Source: Cybelea sp963824595
GTDB lineage: Bacteria; Vulcanimicrobiota; Vulcanimicrobiia; Vulcanimicrobiales; Vulcanimicrobiaceae
Length of the DNA stretch: 64,000 nt
Assembly: GCA_963824595.1 (NCBI GenBank)
Contig: CAWGPY010000002.1
Span: 558,001 to 622,000 of the forward strand
Direction: 5' to 3'
In this document: positions 46,183-54,818 of the stretch, piece after piece
How positions within the stretch are numbered: position 1 is the stretch's first letter
Layout: each line of letters starts with the position of its first letter
Translations under genes and position numbers: made by a program
Notes under the pieces: model-generated
Seen by the model: only the letters and a program-made list of their open reading frames with translations
Told to the model about the DNA's origin: nothing
The model's database searches: none

Positions 46183-47541
46183 CTACTCCGTGTCGGGTGG
46201 ACGCGGGTCGGACGGCTGGCGGAGAAAGTAGTCCTCGTCGTGCGACGAGGGGATCTTCGTAAAGGATCTCGGCGGTTTCGCATAGTCGAAGCAGGCCCGC
46301 GCGATCGGATTCGCGCGTGCGTCGCTCGCCGACAGCCTCGGCAGCCCCCACCGGTCTTCGACAAACTTCAATATGCTGCCGTGCTCGTAGTGCACGTGGG
46401 TCACGCAGCCTTTTCTTGCATACGCCGAAACGATGAGCAGCGGAACGCGAATGCCCAGCCCGTCGTAATCGGCCATCCCCGGCGGAGCGTGATCGTACCA
46501 CCCGCCGTAGTCATCCCAAAAGATGAAGATCGCGGTCGAATCCCAATACTGCGACTCGCCGATCGCATTCACCAGCGATGCAACCCAATCCGGGCCGGTG
46601 TTCGAGTGGCAGCCGGCGTGGTCGGAGTTCCGGCAGAGCGGCGTTACCCAGCTCACGGCCGGCAAGACGCCGTTCGCGACGTCCGTGAAGAACTTCGTCT
46701 GCGGCGTAATGACGTCTTTGTGCCAATCGGGGCCGTCGTAGATGTGCTCGATGGCTTGATAGGCGCTCCAAACGCCGCCGCCGCCGGTCACGGCAGACGT
46801 GTAGTAGCGCCACGAGACGCCCGCCTCGTCGAGCTCGTCGCCCAGCGTCCGATTTTCGAAGCACGGGTCCACGTTCTTCCCGATCGTCCGCTGCTGCGTC
46901 ACCGTCGGAATCCGCGAGCTGCCTTCGCAGCCCCACGGGCCGATCGGGAAGTTGACCGTCGAGCTTGCCTGAGCCGCGATGATGTATTGGTGCGAGACGA
47001 AACTGCTCGAGTCGAAGTTCGAAGGAAACATCTCGTCGGCGAAGATGTAGTTTTCGCCGATGAAGAAGTACGGCTTCGTTTCGTCGTGTGGAACGAAGCC
47101 GTACGGCGGGTGCTCGTTGGGGCAGGGCGGGTATCCGGCCTTTCCGCAGGTCCAATACTCGCGGTCGAAACCGTCCATTCTGCAACGCGTCCCCGGATAC
47201 GCACCCTGGCCGTCGCACGCGTCGAAGAAGCTGGTCGAATCGTGGTGAAAATCCCAGGACGTCTCGAGCGGAACGGGTTTGAGCGCGATCTTGTTCCCGC
47301 CTCGGTCGAACCCGTACGGCCGCGTGTTCGCGCCGGGAAATCCTTGAAACAGGTTGTCAACCGAGCGGTTCTCCTGAACGACGATCACCACGTGTTTGAT
47401 TTCGGAAGCCTCGCGCTGCGGCGCCATCGGTTGTGGAGCGGCGGGTGCGGTGAGCGGGCTGCCGCCCGCGCCGGCCGCGCACGCCGATAGGAGCGGGATG
47501 CTCGCCGCAAGAATTGCCGAGCGGAGCGGAATGAGCCTCAT
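46183..47541 (-). CDS. phosphoesterase-family (PF04185) lipoprotein, third paralogue
   Basis: The 452-residue protein has a lipoprotein signal (PLLSAC, Cys21). It has the family motifs HVVIVVQENRSVDNLFQGF, IFIFWDDYGGWYDHAPPG and THVHYEHGSILKFVEDRW. It has several extra cysteines (CDGQG, RCRMDG, TCGKAGYPPCP), suggesting disulfide bonds. The start at 47541 overlaps the start of the divergent gene at 47531 by 11 bases. A TATACC lies nine bases upstream (47551-47556) without a ribosome binding site, suggesting a leaderless transcript. Confidence 0.88.
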   Translation of the reverse strand: MRLIPLRSAILAASIPLLSACAAGAGGSPLTAPAAPQPMAPQREASEIKHVVIVVQENRSVDNLFQGFPGANTRPYGFDRGGNKIALKPVPLETSWDFHHDSTSFFDACDGQGAYPGTRCRMDGFDREYWTCGKAGYPPCPNEHPPYGFVPHDETKPYFFIGENYIFADEMFPSNFDSSSFVSHQYIIAAQASSTVNFPIGPWGCEGSSRIPTVTQQRTIGKNVDPCFENRTLGDELDEAGVSWRYYTSAVTGGGGVWSAYQAIEHIYDGPDWHKDVITPQTKFFTDVANGVLPAVSWVTPLCRNSDHAGCHSNTGPDWVASLVNAIGESQYWDSTAIFIFWDDYGGWYDHAPPGMADYDGLGIRVPLLIVSAYARKGCVTHVHYEHGSILKFVEDRWGLPRLSASDARANPIARACFDYAKPPRSFTKIPSSHDEDYFLRQPSDPRPPDTE

Positions 47542-47884
47542 AGCGATTGCGGTATATTCGAGCACGACGGTACTCATTTCCGGCGTCCTTTTCTGGCGCT
47601 ACACGATAGAACCAGAAAGATGGAGGCTGTTTCTCGGCTGCTTCGCGCTGTGGCTGGCGGTTCCGATCGTCGTCTGGGCGCTTCCGGCCGGCTGGGTGCC
47701 GACTGCTACACGCGGACATCCAAGCTGGCTCAGCGTGACGGCCTTAGCCCTGCTGATCGGCGGACTGGCGTTCGAGTTTTGGAAGCGGCCGTACCGATGG
47801 CGTTGGTACGCCTTTCTCTGGGCCCCCCTCATCACTGCACTCGTCGTGCTGCAAATCGTCTACCCGCTCGTTTGGCAGCGATGA
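47531..47884 (+). CDS. small four-helix membrane protein
   Basis: The 117-residue protein has about four hydrophobic helices (residues 3-22, 32-50, 66-82, 92-113) and aromatic, basic loops (FWRYTIEPERWR, EFWKRPYRWRWYAF). I recognise no family. The ATG at 47531 is the only in-frame ATG before the first helix, but it overlaps the divergent phosphoesterase start by 11 bases, so the true start could be an uncommon codon further in. The DUF155 gene follows after 14 bases. Confidence 0.6.
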   Translation: MSLIAIAVYSSTTVLISGVLFWRYTIEPERWRLFLGCFALWLAVPIVVWALPAGWVPTATRGHPSWLSVTALALLIGGLAFEFWKRPYRWRWYAFLWAPLITALVVLQIVYPLVWQR

Positions 47885-47898
47885 GGCGCGACTAGGCG

Positions 47899-48987
47899 AT
47901 GCTCGAAATCGCGAGCGGCGCCGTGCAAGTGTATTACTTGTTCGACGTCGCCGACACGATTGACTTGGCAAAAATGAGCGCGCTCGCCGGAGATAATCGC
48001 GCGCCGGCGGCGCTGCCGTTGCGCCCGCACGCTCAGCCCTACCTGCAGTTTCCGGTCCCGCCTCTGGTCGCGAGCCTGCCGGAAGTGGAGTTCGACGGCG
48101 TGAGCTGCTCGACGCGCCTAAAGTTCTACGACTACGGCGTCGTATCGCTGAGATTCAGCTTCCACGTCGGCGGTACGTGGGACGACCTGACGACGCTTAC
48201 GGATCGGGCGAGAAGCGACGAGCGCATCGTACGTTTTGCCGAAGCTACCGTGACGCGAATCTGCGACGAATACGAGCACGCGCTGGACGAGCGGCACACG
48301 CCGTTGATCGAAGACTACGTGATCATCGAGATCGAGCGGTTCGGGCAGGCCGTCAGCGCCGCGACGCTCTTGGCCGAGCATTCCGGCGCGCTGGCGGGGC
48401 TGCTGCTCGGCGAGCGCAAGCCGTTGTCGGCAACGGAAACCGACGAGGCCTTACGGATGCGCTTTTCCTACCACGAGGACGATCTCACCATCGTGCAGTG
48501 GGACACGGCCTTCGTCTACGATCGCCGAGAGAGCGCGCGCGCGATCGAGGACATCTTGGAGTTCGCGAACTCCCAGCTGCTCGAGCTGCGCACGTACGAC
48601 GCGCTGCTCGACCGGGAGCTCGACGTGATCTACAAGATGCAGCCAGCGGGTCCGCCGCGCTCGTTACGCGGGCGTCACGAGGCCGAGCAGGCCGCAACGC
48701 TGCGCTACCTGATCGTAGACGTGCTCGAGCTGACCGATCGCTCGAGCAACGCGCTGAAGGTCGTGGGCGACGCCTTTTACGCGCGCATCTACCGGTCGGC
48801 GGCGCGGCGGCTCGGGCTGGCGGACTGGCAGCGTCAAATCGATACGAAGCTCGCCAGCGTGGGCGAGATGTACCGATTCTTCAGCGACCAGGCCCGCAGC
48901 CGCCGGGATGAGTTTCTCGAGGTGACCATCGTCGTGCTGGTGGCCGTCGAAGTCGTAATCGGGATCCTCACCCTGCTGCATTTCTAA
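47899..48987 (+). CDS. DUF155 (RMD1/RMND1-like) protein
   Basis: The 362-residue protein matches the RMD1/Sif2 (DUF155) family. A beta-rich N-terminal region (STRLKFYDYGVVSLRFSF) is followed by a helical domain, and the C-terminus has YRSAARRLGLADWQRQIDTKLASVGEMYRFFSDQ before a single membrane helix (TIVVLVAVEVVIGILTLLHF). Eukaryotic members act in mitochondrial translation; bacterial members are membrane-tethered and of unknown role. It is on the same strand as the small membrane protein 14 bases upstream. Confidence 0.8.
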   Translation: MLEIASGAVQVYYLFDVADTIDLAKMSALAGDNRAPAALPLRPHAQPYLQFPVPPLVASLPEVEFDGVSCSTRLKFYDYGVVSLRFSFHVGGTWDDLTTLTDRARSDERIVRFAEATVTRICDEYEHALDERHTPLIEDYVIIEIERFGQAVSAATLLAEHSGALAGLLLGERKPLSATETDEALRMRFSYHEDDLTIVQWDTAFVYDRRESARAIEDILEFANSQLLELRTYDALLDRELDVIYKMQPAGPPRSLRGRHEAEQAATLRYLIVDVLELTDRSSNALKVVGDAFYARIYRSAARRLGLADWQRQIDTKLASVGEMYRFFSDQARSRRDEFLEVTIVVLVAVEVVIGILTLLHF

Positions 48988-48999
48988 GGGCACCGAAGG

Positions 49000-49569
49000 T
49001 TACTGGAAGTAGAGCGGCTCCTGCGTGGACGCGGTGTTCTTGCCGCACGCGTATTTGCCGGTGAGGGTCGCGGGACCCGAGTATTTCGGCCGATTTCGAG
49101 CGACCGCGTAGAGGACGAAGCCGCCCGCGCTCGTCAGGTTGAACGACGAGGAAAAACTGTCGATCGTCTTTTTGCCGCCCACGATGGTCCACGACACCTT
49201 GCATTTGCCCTTGTAGCTGACGTCGGTGAACGAAATCTCGTACTGCCAGCCGGTATTGGCGAAAACGTAGCTCGAGGGGCCGGTGAGCCCGACGTTATCG
49301 CCGGTGGACGCTCCGTTGACGCAGTCAATGCACGGTACGCCGCCTTGGTTGGGCCCGTTGGCGACGAAGTTCATGATCAATGCCGGCGCCCCGGCATCCG
49401 GTTGGATCGGGGCCTTGTGAAAGACGAGAACGCCGTTGGCGGGCGATTGCGCGCCGGCCGGTTGCGCGGCGCCCGCGACAGGCGTCGTCCCGGTTTGGTT
49501 CGCGCCGGCGCAGGCGGCCAAACTCAGGGCGAGGGACAAAAAGAGACCACGACGGGTGTATATGGACAT
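49000..49569 (-). CDS. secreted lipoprotein of unknown function
   Basis: The 189-residue protein has a lipoprotein signal peptide (LSLAAC, Cys20) and a perfect AGGAGG ribosome binding site before the ATG at 49569, which decides this start over an upstream one. The mature part begins with a Gly/Ala/Pro/Thr linker followed by a small beta-rich domain with a CIDC motif and two further cysteines (GKCKV, KYACGK), consistent with disulfides. I do not recognise the fold. The stop lies 12 bases from the convergent DUF155 gene. Confidence 0.75.
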   Translation of the reverse strand: MSIYTRRGLFLSLALSLAACAGANQTGTTPVAGAAQPAGAQSPANGVLVFHKAPIQPDAGAPALIMNFVANGPNQGGVPCIDCVNGASTGDNVGLTGPSSYVFANTGWQYEISFTDVSYKGKCKVSWTIVGGKKTIDSFSSSFNLTSAGGFVLYAVARNRPKYSGPATLTGKYACGKNTASTQEPLYFQ

Positions 49570-49658
49570 TACGCCCTCCTTTGAAGACAGCGACGATAGA
49601 CGCGCCATTCGCGGGCGGCCCGACTCATCCTAGGCGCGATCGCGATTCCTAACTTGGA

Positions 49659-49696
49659 AAGGCTCCGGTCGACGACCCATCTTCGACGGGAGCCTT
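49659..49696 (-). terminator. hairpin between MarC and lipoprotein genes, possible terminator
   Basis: AAGGCTCCGGTCGA (49659-49672) and TCGACGGGAGCCTT (49683-49696) pair in 13 of 14 positions around a 10-base loop. The structure lies about 80 bases past the marC stop (minus strand) and about 90 bases upstream of the lipoprotein start. No clear T-run follows on either strand, so it is either a weak terminator or a leader structure of the lipoprotein mRNA. The rest of this 205-base gap shows only a small GCCGC/GCGGC hairpin near 49710-49726. Confidence 0.4.
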
Positions 49697-49774
49697 CCCC
49701 TCTTGCGATTAGCCGCTTTGACGCGGCCATGAAAGAAACGTAACCGCGACTCCGGACGTTTCGGCTCGGTTCGC

Positions 49775-50446
49775 TTAGGGGTGCGGCGAGATAATCGCGC
49801 TGTAACCCTCGAGCGCGATTTGAACGCCGATGCAGAGCAAGATGAATGCCGAAAGGCGCAGCAGTACGTTGACGCCGGTCGAGCCCAGCTTTCGCAAAAC
49901 GTGCTCCGCTTGACTGTAGCAGACGTAGATCAAGATGGAGATGGCCGCGAGGCCCACGAGCGCGCCGAGGCCGTCGAGCAGCGTCGCGCTCGCGCCGCCG
50001 AGCATGCTGCTGCCGACGGTCACCATGATCGCGATCGACCCCGGGCCGATCGTCAACGGCAGCGTGAGGGGGTAGAACGCGCCGCCGAGCACCTCGTCCT
50101 GCGACGCGGCGGGCGCGCGGTGTTTTGCGTCTTCCTGTCCCTGGCTGAGCAGTCGCCAACCCGCGGCGGCGAGGACCAGACCGCCCGCGACGCGTACCGC
50201 CGGCAGGCTGAGGCCGAAGAACTTCAGCGCCAGCGGGCCGACGATCAAGGATGCCGCCGTGAGAATGAAGCTGTTGATGGCGACGCGGCGCGCAAGGCCT
50301 GCCGCGACGGCGTCGTCCAGGCTTTCCGTATAGTCCAGGAAGATGGGCGCCATGCCCGGCGGGTTGACGATCGGGAACAACGCCAGCGTCACGAAGAGAA
50401 AACCGTGGATGAACGGCCACGTGGCCACGGTTCTGAGCGAGTCCAC
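49775..50446 (-). CDS. MarC family (UPF0056) integral membrane protein
   Basis: The 223-residue protein has six predicted membrane helices. The MarC signature NPPGMAPIFL lies near residue 28, with a second conserved segment LTIGPGSIAIMVTVGS near residue 130. The family's function is unknown; the once-supposed multidrug role of E. coli MarC is not supported. A GTG start at 50446 is divergent from the DUF2252 gene. Confidence 0.9.
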   Translation of the reverse strand: MDSLRTVATWPFIHGFLFVTLALFPIVNPPGMAPIFLDYTESLDDAVAAGLARRVAINSFILTAASLIVGPLALKFFGLSLPAVRVAGGLVLAAAGWRLLSQGQEDAKHRAPAASQDEVLGGAFYPLTLPLTIGPGSIAIMVTVGSSMLGGASATLLDGLGALVGLAAISILIYVCYSQAEHVLRKLGSTGVNVLLRLSAFILLCIGVQIALEGYSAIISPHP

Positions 50447-50588
50447 AATGACGTTATCTCGCGTTGGAGGCTCCTCTCCCTTTCATCGGTTGCGTTCCAA
50501 TCGCCCGGACACTCGGAGAGGCTGGAGATAGCGCCATCATGAAGAGTGGCAGTCCTGCGATAGGCCCGCCCTCGGCGGCCCACGCGTT

Positions 50589-51971
50589 TTGGAGAAAGCG
50601 ACGAACCCGCCAGTGGATGAGAACGTGCACCAGCGATCGCCGCGAGACTTCAAGGCGGCCGGCAGGGCCTTGCGCGATCGCGTCCCCCGTGCGGCACATG
50701 CGGGCCTGACGCGCGCCGAGCGCGACCCGCTCGGCATCCTCCGAGCGGCAGATGCAAGCCGCTTGCCCGAGTTGGTGCCGATTCGGTATGGGCGGATGCT
50801 CGCGTCTCCGTTCGCCTTCTTTCGCGGCTCGGCGGGCGTCATGGCCGCCGACCTCGCGGACACTCCCTCCACCGGCATCTCGGTGCAGGCGTGCGGCGAT
50901 TGCCATCTCAAAAACTTCGGGGGCTTCGCGACGCCGGAGCGCAACATCATCTTCGACATCAACGATTTCGACGAGACGCTGCCCGCGCCGTGGGAATGGG
51001 ACGTCAAACGGCTGGCGACGTCGTTCGTGCTTGCGACGCGCGAAAACGGATTATCCGAGCGCGCCGCCCACGACGTCTCGATTACGTGCGTGCGCGCCTA
51101 TCGCAACGGCATCCACGAATTCAGCAACCTCGATCCGCTAGCGGTCTGGTATTCGAGGATCGCGGCCAACGATTTTATCGGGCTGGTTTCCCGCAGCACG
51201 GGCATCCGAGTGGCGCGGCGGATTGCGAGAGCAGCGGCCGGGCGAGCCTCGGAGATCGATTATCCCAAGCTCGCCGAGACCGTGGGCGGTGAGGTCCGGA
51301 TCCACGACAGCCCGCCGCTGATATTTCATCCCGAGGTGGGACGCACGCCGGAGTTCGCTTCGGGGGTTGAAAAGATCCTTAGCGAGTATCGGGATACGCT
51401 GCCACACGACCGCCGCGTGCTTTTCGATCGCTACACTTTCGTCGACGCAGCCATCAAGGTCGTCGGAGTGGGAAGCGTCGGAACGCGCTGTTGGATCGCG
51501 CTCCTCACGTCTTCCACCGGCGAGCCGCTGTTTCTTCAGCTCAAACAGGCCAACGCGTCGGTGCTGGAGCCCTACGCCGGCAAGAGCGTCTATTCGCATC
51601 ACGGTCAGCGGGTCGTGGTGGGCCAGCGACTGATGCAAGCGGCGTCGGATATTTTCTTGGGATGGACGACGGGCCCCGCCGGCGATTTTTACGTGCGCCA
51701 GCTTCGGGACGCGAAGATCGGCGCGAAGATCGAGACGTTCGACGAGGCGACGTTCACCGCGTACGCGCGGGCCTGCGGCTGGAATCTCGCTCGAGCGCAC
51801 GCCAAGTCCGGCGATGCCGCGGCGGTGAGCGGCTACCTGGGCAAGAAGGACTCGTTCGATAAGGCGATCGCCGCGTTCGCCAAGGCCTATTCGGACCTCG
51901 CCCAACGCGACCACGCTGCGTTAAAGGCGGCCGTGAAATCCGGCCGGCTCGAGGCCTATAGCGAGTTCTAG
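50589..51971 (+). CDS. DUF2252 protein
   Basis: The 460-residue protein has the family's hallmarks: RYGRMLASPFAFFRGSAGVMAADLA, then GDCHLKNFGGFATPERNIIFDINDFDET and WEWDVKRLATSFVLA. DUF2252 proteins have a kinase-like (aminoglycoside-phosphotransferase-related) fold; the GDCHxxN and DxNDFDE segments sit where catalytic and metal-binding residues would be. The substrate is unknown. The start is TTG at 50589, with no clear ribosome binding site. Confidence 0.9.
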   Translation: MEKATNPPVDENVHQRSPRDFKAAGRALRDRVPRAAHAGLTRAERDPLGILRAADASRLPELVPIRYGRMLASPFAFFRGSAGVMAADLADTPSTGISVQACGDCHLKNFGGFATPERNIIFDINDFDETLPAPWEWDVKRLATSFVLATRENGLSERAAHDVSITCVRAYRNGIHEFSNLDPLAVWYSRIAANDFIGLVSRSTGIRVARRIARAAAGRASEIDYPKLAETVGGEVRIHDSPPLIFHPEVGRTPEFASGVEKILSEYRDTLPHDRRVLFDRYTFVDAAIKVVGVGSVGTRCWIALLTSSTGEPLFLQLKQANASVLEPYAGKSVYSHHGQRVVVGQRLMQAASDIFLGWTTGPAGDFYVRQLRDAKIGAKIETFDEATFTAYARACGWNLARAHAKSGDAAAVSGYLGKKDSFDKAIAAFAKAYSDLAQRDHAALKAAVKSGRLEAYSEF

Positions 51972-52047
51972 CCGGAGGTCGGGCCGGAGAGGGGCTGGAA
52001 GGTTGCTTTCCTCCACGTCCGGATAGCGCCGCCACGAGGTGAACGCA

Positions 52048-52506
52048 ATGTTCTATCGGACCAACAGATTCGCAGCCGCGCTCCTCGCGATTGCGGCCTG
52101 CGTTTCGACGACCGCGGTTGCGAGGGCGACCGGCACGATCAACATCCAGCATACGGATGGCACGGTCAACACCTACGCCGACGTCACGATCAAGGTCTTT
52201 AGCGGCTCGCTCTTTTTGACGTCGGACGACGGCGATGGAACCATCGTCGTTACGCGAGCCGCCTGCGCGTATCAAGGAAAGATCATCGTCTGCCTACCGA
52301 CGTCGGCGGCACTCGTCCAGGGCGGCAAGAGCAACGCTCTCAATCTGAAGAGCGGCACGATCTATCTGAACTATGCCGACGAGGCCGAGCCGCTATCGCG
52401 ATCGTCGGCGAAGCTGCCGGCACACAGCATCATGCTTGCGCTGACGACGAGGAACGGCACGTTCGTGACCGTTCACGGCCGAATCGATCAGGTGATAAAG
52501 CAATGA
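52048..52506 (+). CDS. secreted FecR-like/beta-rich protein of unknown function
   Basis: The 152-residue protein has a signal peptide (cleavage after ARAT, about residue 28). The mature part is beta-rich, with DVTIKVFSGSLFLTSDDGDGTIVVTRAAC and two cysteines likely forming a disulfide. The GAGGTGA ribosome binding site decides the ATG at 52048. The stop overlaps the next gene's ATG (ATGA), so the two secreted proteins are coupled. I do not recognise a named family; the FecR comparison is loose. Confidence 0.6.
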   Translation: MFYRTNRFAAALLAIAACVSTTAVARATGTINIQHTDGTVNTYADVTIKVFSGSLFLTSDDGDGTIVVTRAACAYQGKIIVCLPTSAALVQGGKSNALNLKSGTIYLNYADEAEPLSRSSAKLPAHSIMLALTTRNGTFVTVHGRIDQVIKQ

Positions 52507-53414
52507 AGTATCTAGCGGGTTTTCTGGCCCTGGTCTTAGCGCTTGGAGTTTGCGTAGCGGCGGACGCGCAGCGCGGCGGCGGTCGCGGCGGCGGCGGCCG
52601 CGGTGGCGGCGGCATGCGCGGCGGCGGCGGCGGCATGCGCGGCGGCGGCGGCATGCCGTCTCGCGGGAGCGGCGGCGGGATGGCGTCGCGCGGAACGAGC
52701 GGCGGGCGAGGCGGCGGATTCAACTTAGGCGGCTCCGACTTCTCTCGCGGCGGAATCGGCGGCGGCGGTATGCAGCGCCCCGGCATCGCGCAGCGGCCCG
52801 GCGGAGTTGGTGGAGTCGGCGGTGTCGGCGGAGTCGGCGGAGTCGGGGGCGCCGGTAGGCCTGGCGGACCCGGCGGACCCGGGGGTCCCGGCGGACCCGG
52901 CAGACCTGGGGGACCGGGCGGCGCCGGCGGAAATCGCCCGGGCAACGGAAGCCGGCCCGGCGGGGGCAATAACGTGGTCAACGGCGGCGGTGGCAACACC
53001 ATCGTGAACAATCCGGTGTACGGCGGCGGCGGATACTACGGCTGGAACGGCGGAATGGCGTGGGCTCCGGCGCCCTATTATTGGGGCGGCGGGTTCTGGG
53101 GAGCGATGGCGATCGGCGTTACGTCCGCTGCGGTCTATGGCGCGATCGTCGACGAAGACGACGACGTGACGTATAACTCGTATGAGGTCCAGGCCGGCAC
53201 CCCCGGTGCGACGTTCCTGACGACGTACCAGCTCACGCAGACGCAGTGCGGCGCCGCGGGTCTCGTAGTCGTGTACGGCCCGCAAAACAGCGTCGTCTGC
53301 GCGCAGCCCAACAGCTACGTCGGCGCGGGTTCGTACCGGCTCGACACCGTTACGATGGATCTGATACCGATCAACGGTCCGCCCAAACCCTCGGCCGCGG
53401 CGCCGCCCTCCTAG
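52503..53414 (+). CDS. secreted glycine-rich repeat protein
   Basis: The 303-residue protein has a signal peptide (cleavage after ADAQ, about residue 23). A long glycine-rich region follows, in three flavours: RGGGG/MRGGGG repeats, GGV repeats and collagen-like GPG/GRPGG repeats (to about residue 155). An asparagine-rich spacer leads to a hydrophobic aromatic segment (WAPAPYYWGGGFWGAMAIGV). The C-terminal 90-residue domain has two cysteines (TQCGAAG, SVVCAQP). Such proteins often act at the cell surface. The repeats at DNA level (about 52580-52960) may be unstable. Confidence 0.75.
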   Translation: MKYLAGFLALVLALGVCVAADAQRGGGRGGGGRGGGGMRGGGGGMRGGGGMPSRGSGGGMASRGTSGGRGGGFNLGGSDFSRGGIGGGGMQRPGIAQRPGGVGGVGGVGGVGGVGGAGRPGGPGGPGGPGGPGRPGGPGGAGGNRPGNGSRPGGGNNVVNGGGGNTIVNNPVYGGGGYYGWNGGMAWAPAPYYWGGGFWGAMAIGVTSAAVYGAIVDEDDDVTYNSYEVQAGTPGATFLTTYQLTQTQCGAAGLVVVYGPQNSVVCAQPNSYVGAGSYRLDTVTMDLIPINGPPKPSAAAPPS

Positions 53415-53417
53415 CGG

Positions 53418-54818
53418 CTACGGCGCGCCCGCCCGGAGTTCGCGAACGGCGCGCAGCGCCGCGCGCCCGAGGACGTTGGCGTAGGTTGGAAACGAGAGCG
53501 GGATGGGCGCGAGGTCGTCGAGCTTCATGCCGGCGGTCATCGCGATCGCGGCCATCTGAGCGACCTCGACCGCTCGCTCGCCGACCACGTGGCAGCCGAG
53601 GATTCGGCGAGTGTCCCGGTCGGCAACGAGCTTGCAAAAGCCCCGCGTTCGGCCGTCGATGACCGGGCGCGTCGTTTCGGCATAGAGCGCGCGGGCTACG
53701 ACGACGGAGTGCGCCTCGCGCGCCTCGTTCTCCGTCAACCCGACTTTTGCGTATTCCGGGTCGGTGAAGCTTCCGATCGGCTCGACGTCGTCGGGAACGC
53801 GAAGCGCCGTTGCGCCAGCGGCGTTGTTCCCGGCGATGAATCCGTCGCGGACGCCCTGCGGTACGAGCATCGCTCGCCCGATGATGTCGCCCGCCGCGAA
53901 GACGTCGGCATTGGAAGTGCGCAGATACTCGTCCACGCGAACGGAGCCTCGGTCGTTGGTTTCGACGCCGGCGTGGGCGAGTTGCAAGCCCGCGACGTCG
54001 GCCACCCAGCCGACGGCCGAGACCGCCAGCTCGGCGTCGGCGCTCGCTTCGATTCCGTCCTTGCGAAACGTCATCCTCACGCCTGCAGGCGAACGTTCGA
54101 ATCGAACGATGCTGCCGAAGTCTTCGCGGACCGCGATGCCGTCGTCGCGGAACGCCGCCGCGACCGCGCGGGAAACGTCTTCGTCTTCGGTCGGAACGAT
54201 GCGCGGCCCGGTCTGAAAGAGCTCGATTCGCGTGCCGAACGCGTTGAAGATCGAGGCGACCTGCGCTCCCGTCGCGCCGGCACCGATGACGATTGCCGAC
54301 TTCGGAACCGCGGTCAGGCCGAAAGCGTCGCCCGGCGTTACCGTCAGCTCCCATCCCGGGATGTCGAGCTTTCGGCTGATCCCGCCGGCGCAAATCACGA
54401 CCTTGCGTGCGCGGAACGTGGGAGAGCGTTCGCCGGCGACGGTATGCGCGTCCACGAAATGCGCCGTTCCGGCGCGCTCGTAGACGGTCACGCCGGCGCG
54501 ATCGATTTGCGGCCGCAGCGTGGAGTGCCCCGCGGCTTCGGCAACCACTTCGCCGGCACGTGCGAGCAGTGCCCGATAATCGAGCGCGACCTCGCCCGTC
54601 GAGATGCCGTAGCGGCCGAGCTGCCGCGCTTCGCGGACGAGACGCGCGGCGTGCGCGAGCGTACGCACGGGAATGGGGCCGTCGTTGGCGGCCATCCCAC
54701 CGAATGCGCCCCGGGTGACCAGCGCCGTCGTCGCGCCGAGATCGGCGCCGCGCAACGCCGCGGCCGTGCCCGCCGGGCCCGCGCCGATGACGAGGAGGTC
54801 CACGTCGCGGGCCGTCAT
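53418..54818 (-). CDS. class I pyridine nucleotide-disulfide oxidoreductase homologue without redox cysteines
   Basis: The 466-residue protein has the full fold: an FAD motif (LLVIGAGPAGTAAALRGADLG), an NAD(P)-binding motif (AIVIGAGATGAQVASIFNAFG), a second FAD motif (TSNADVFAAGDIIG) and the dimerisation domain (YAKVGLTENEA, RRILGCHVVG). Where mercuric reductases and dihydrolipoyl dehydrogenases have the CxxxxC disulfide, this protein reads FGGMAANDGPIPVRTL, with no cysteine. It is therefore probably a flavin-dependent NAD(P)H oxidase, transhydrogenase or quinone reductase. Its stop and start nearly abut its neighbours; the upstream gene overlaps it by four bases. Confidence 0.85.
   Translation of the reverse strand: MTARDVDLLVIGAGPAGTAAALRGADLGATTALVTRGAFGGMAANDGPIPVRTLAHAARLVREARQLGRYGISTGEVALDYRALLARAGEVVAEAAGHSTLRPQIDRAGVTVYERAGTAHFVDAHTVAGERSPTFRARKVVICAGGISRKLDIPGWELTVTPGDAFGLTAVPKSAIVIGAGATGAQVASIFNAFGTRIELFQTGPRIVPTEDEDVSRAVAAAFRDDGIAVREDFGSIVRFERSPAGVRMTFRKDGIEASADAELAVSAVGWVADVAGLQLAHAGVETNDRGSVRVDEYLRTSNADVFAAGDIIGRAMLVPQGVRDGFIAGNNAAGATALRVPDDVEPIGSFTDPEYAKVGLTENEAREAHSVVVARALYAETTRPVIDGRTRGFCKLVADRDTRRILGCHVVGERAVEVAQMAAIAMTAGMKLDDLAPIPLSFPTYANVLGRAALRAVRELRAGAP

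Noticed and set aside
52580..52990. Short regular repeats resembling a CRISPR array
   Set aside because: The repeats are in frame, glycine codon driven, without unique spacers; they belong to the secreted glycine-rich protein.
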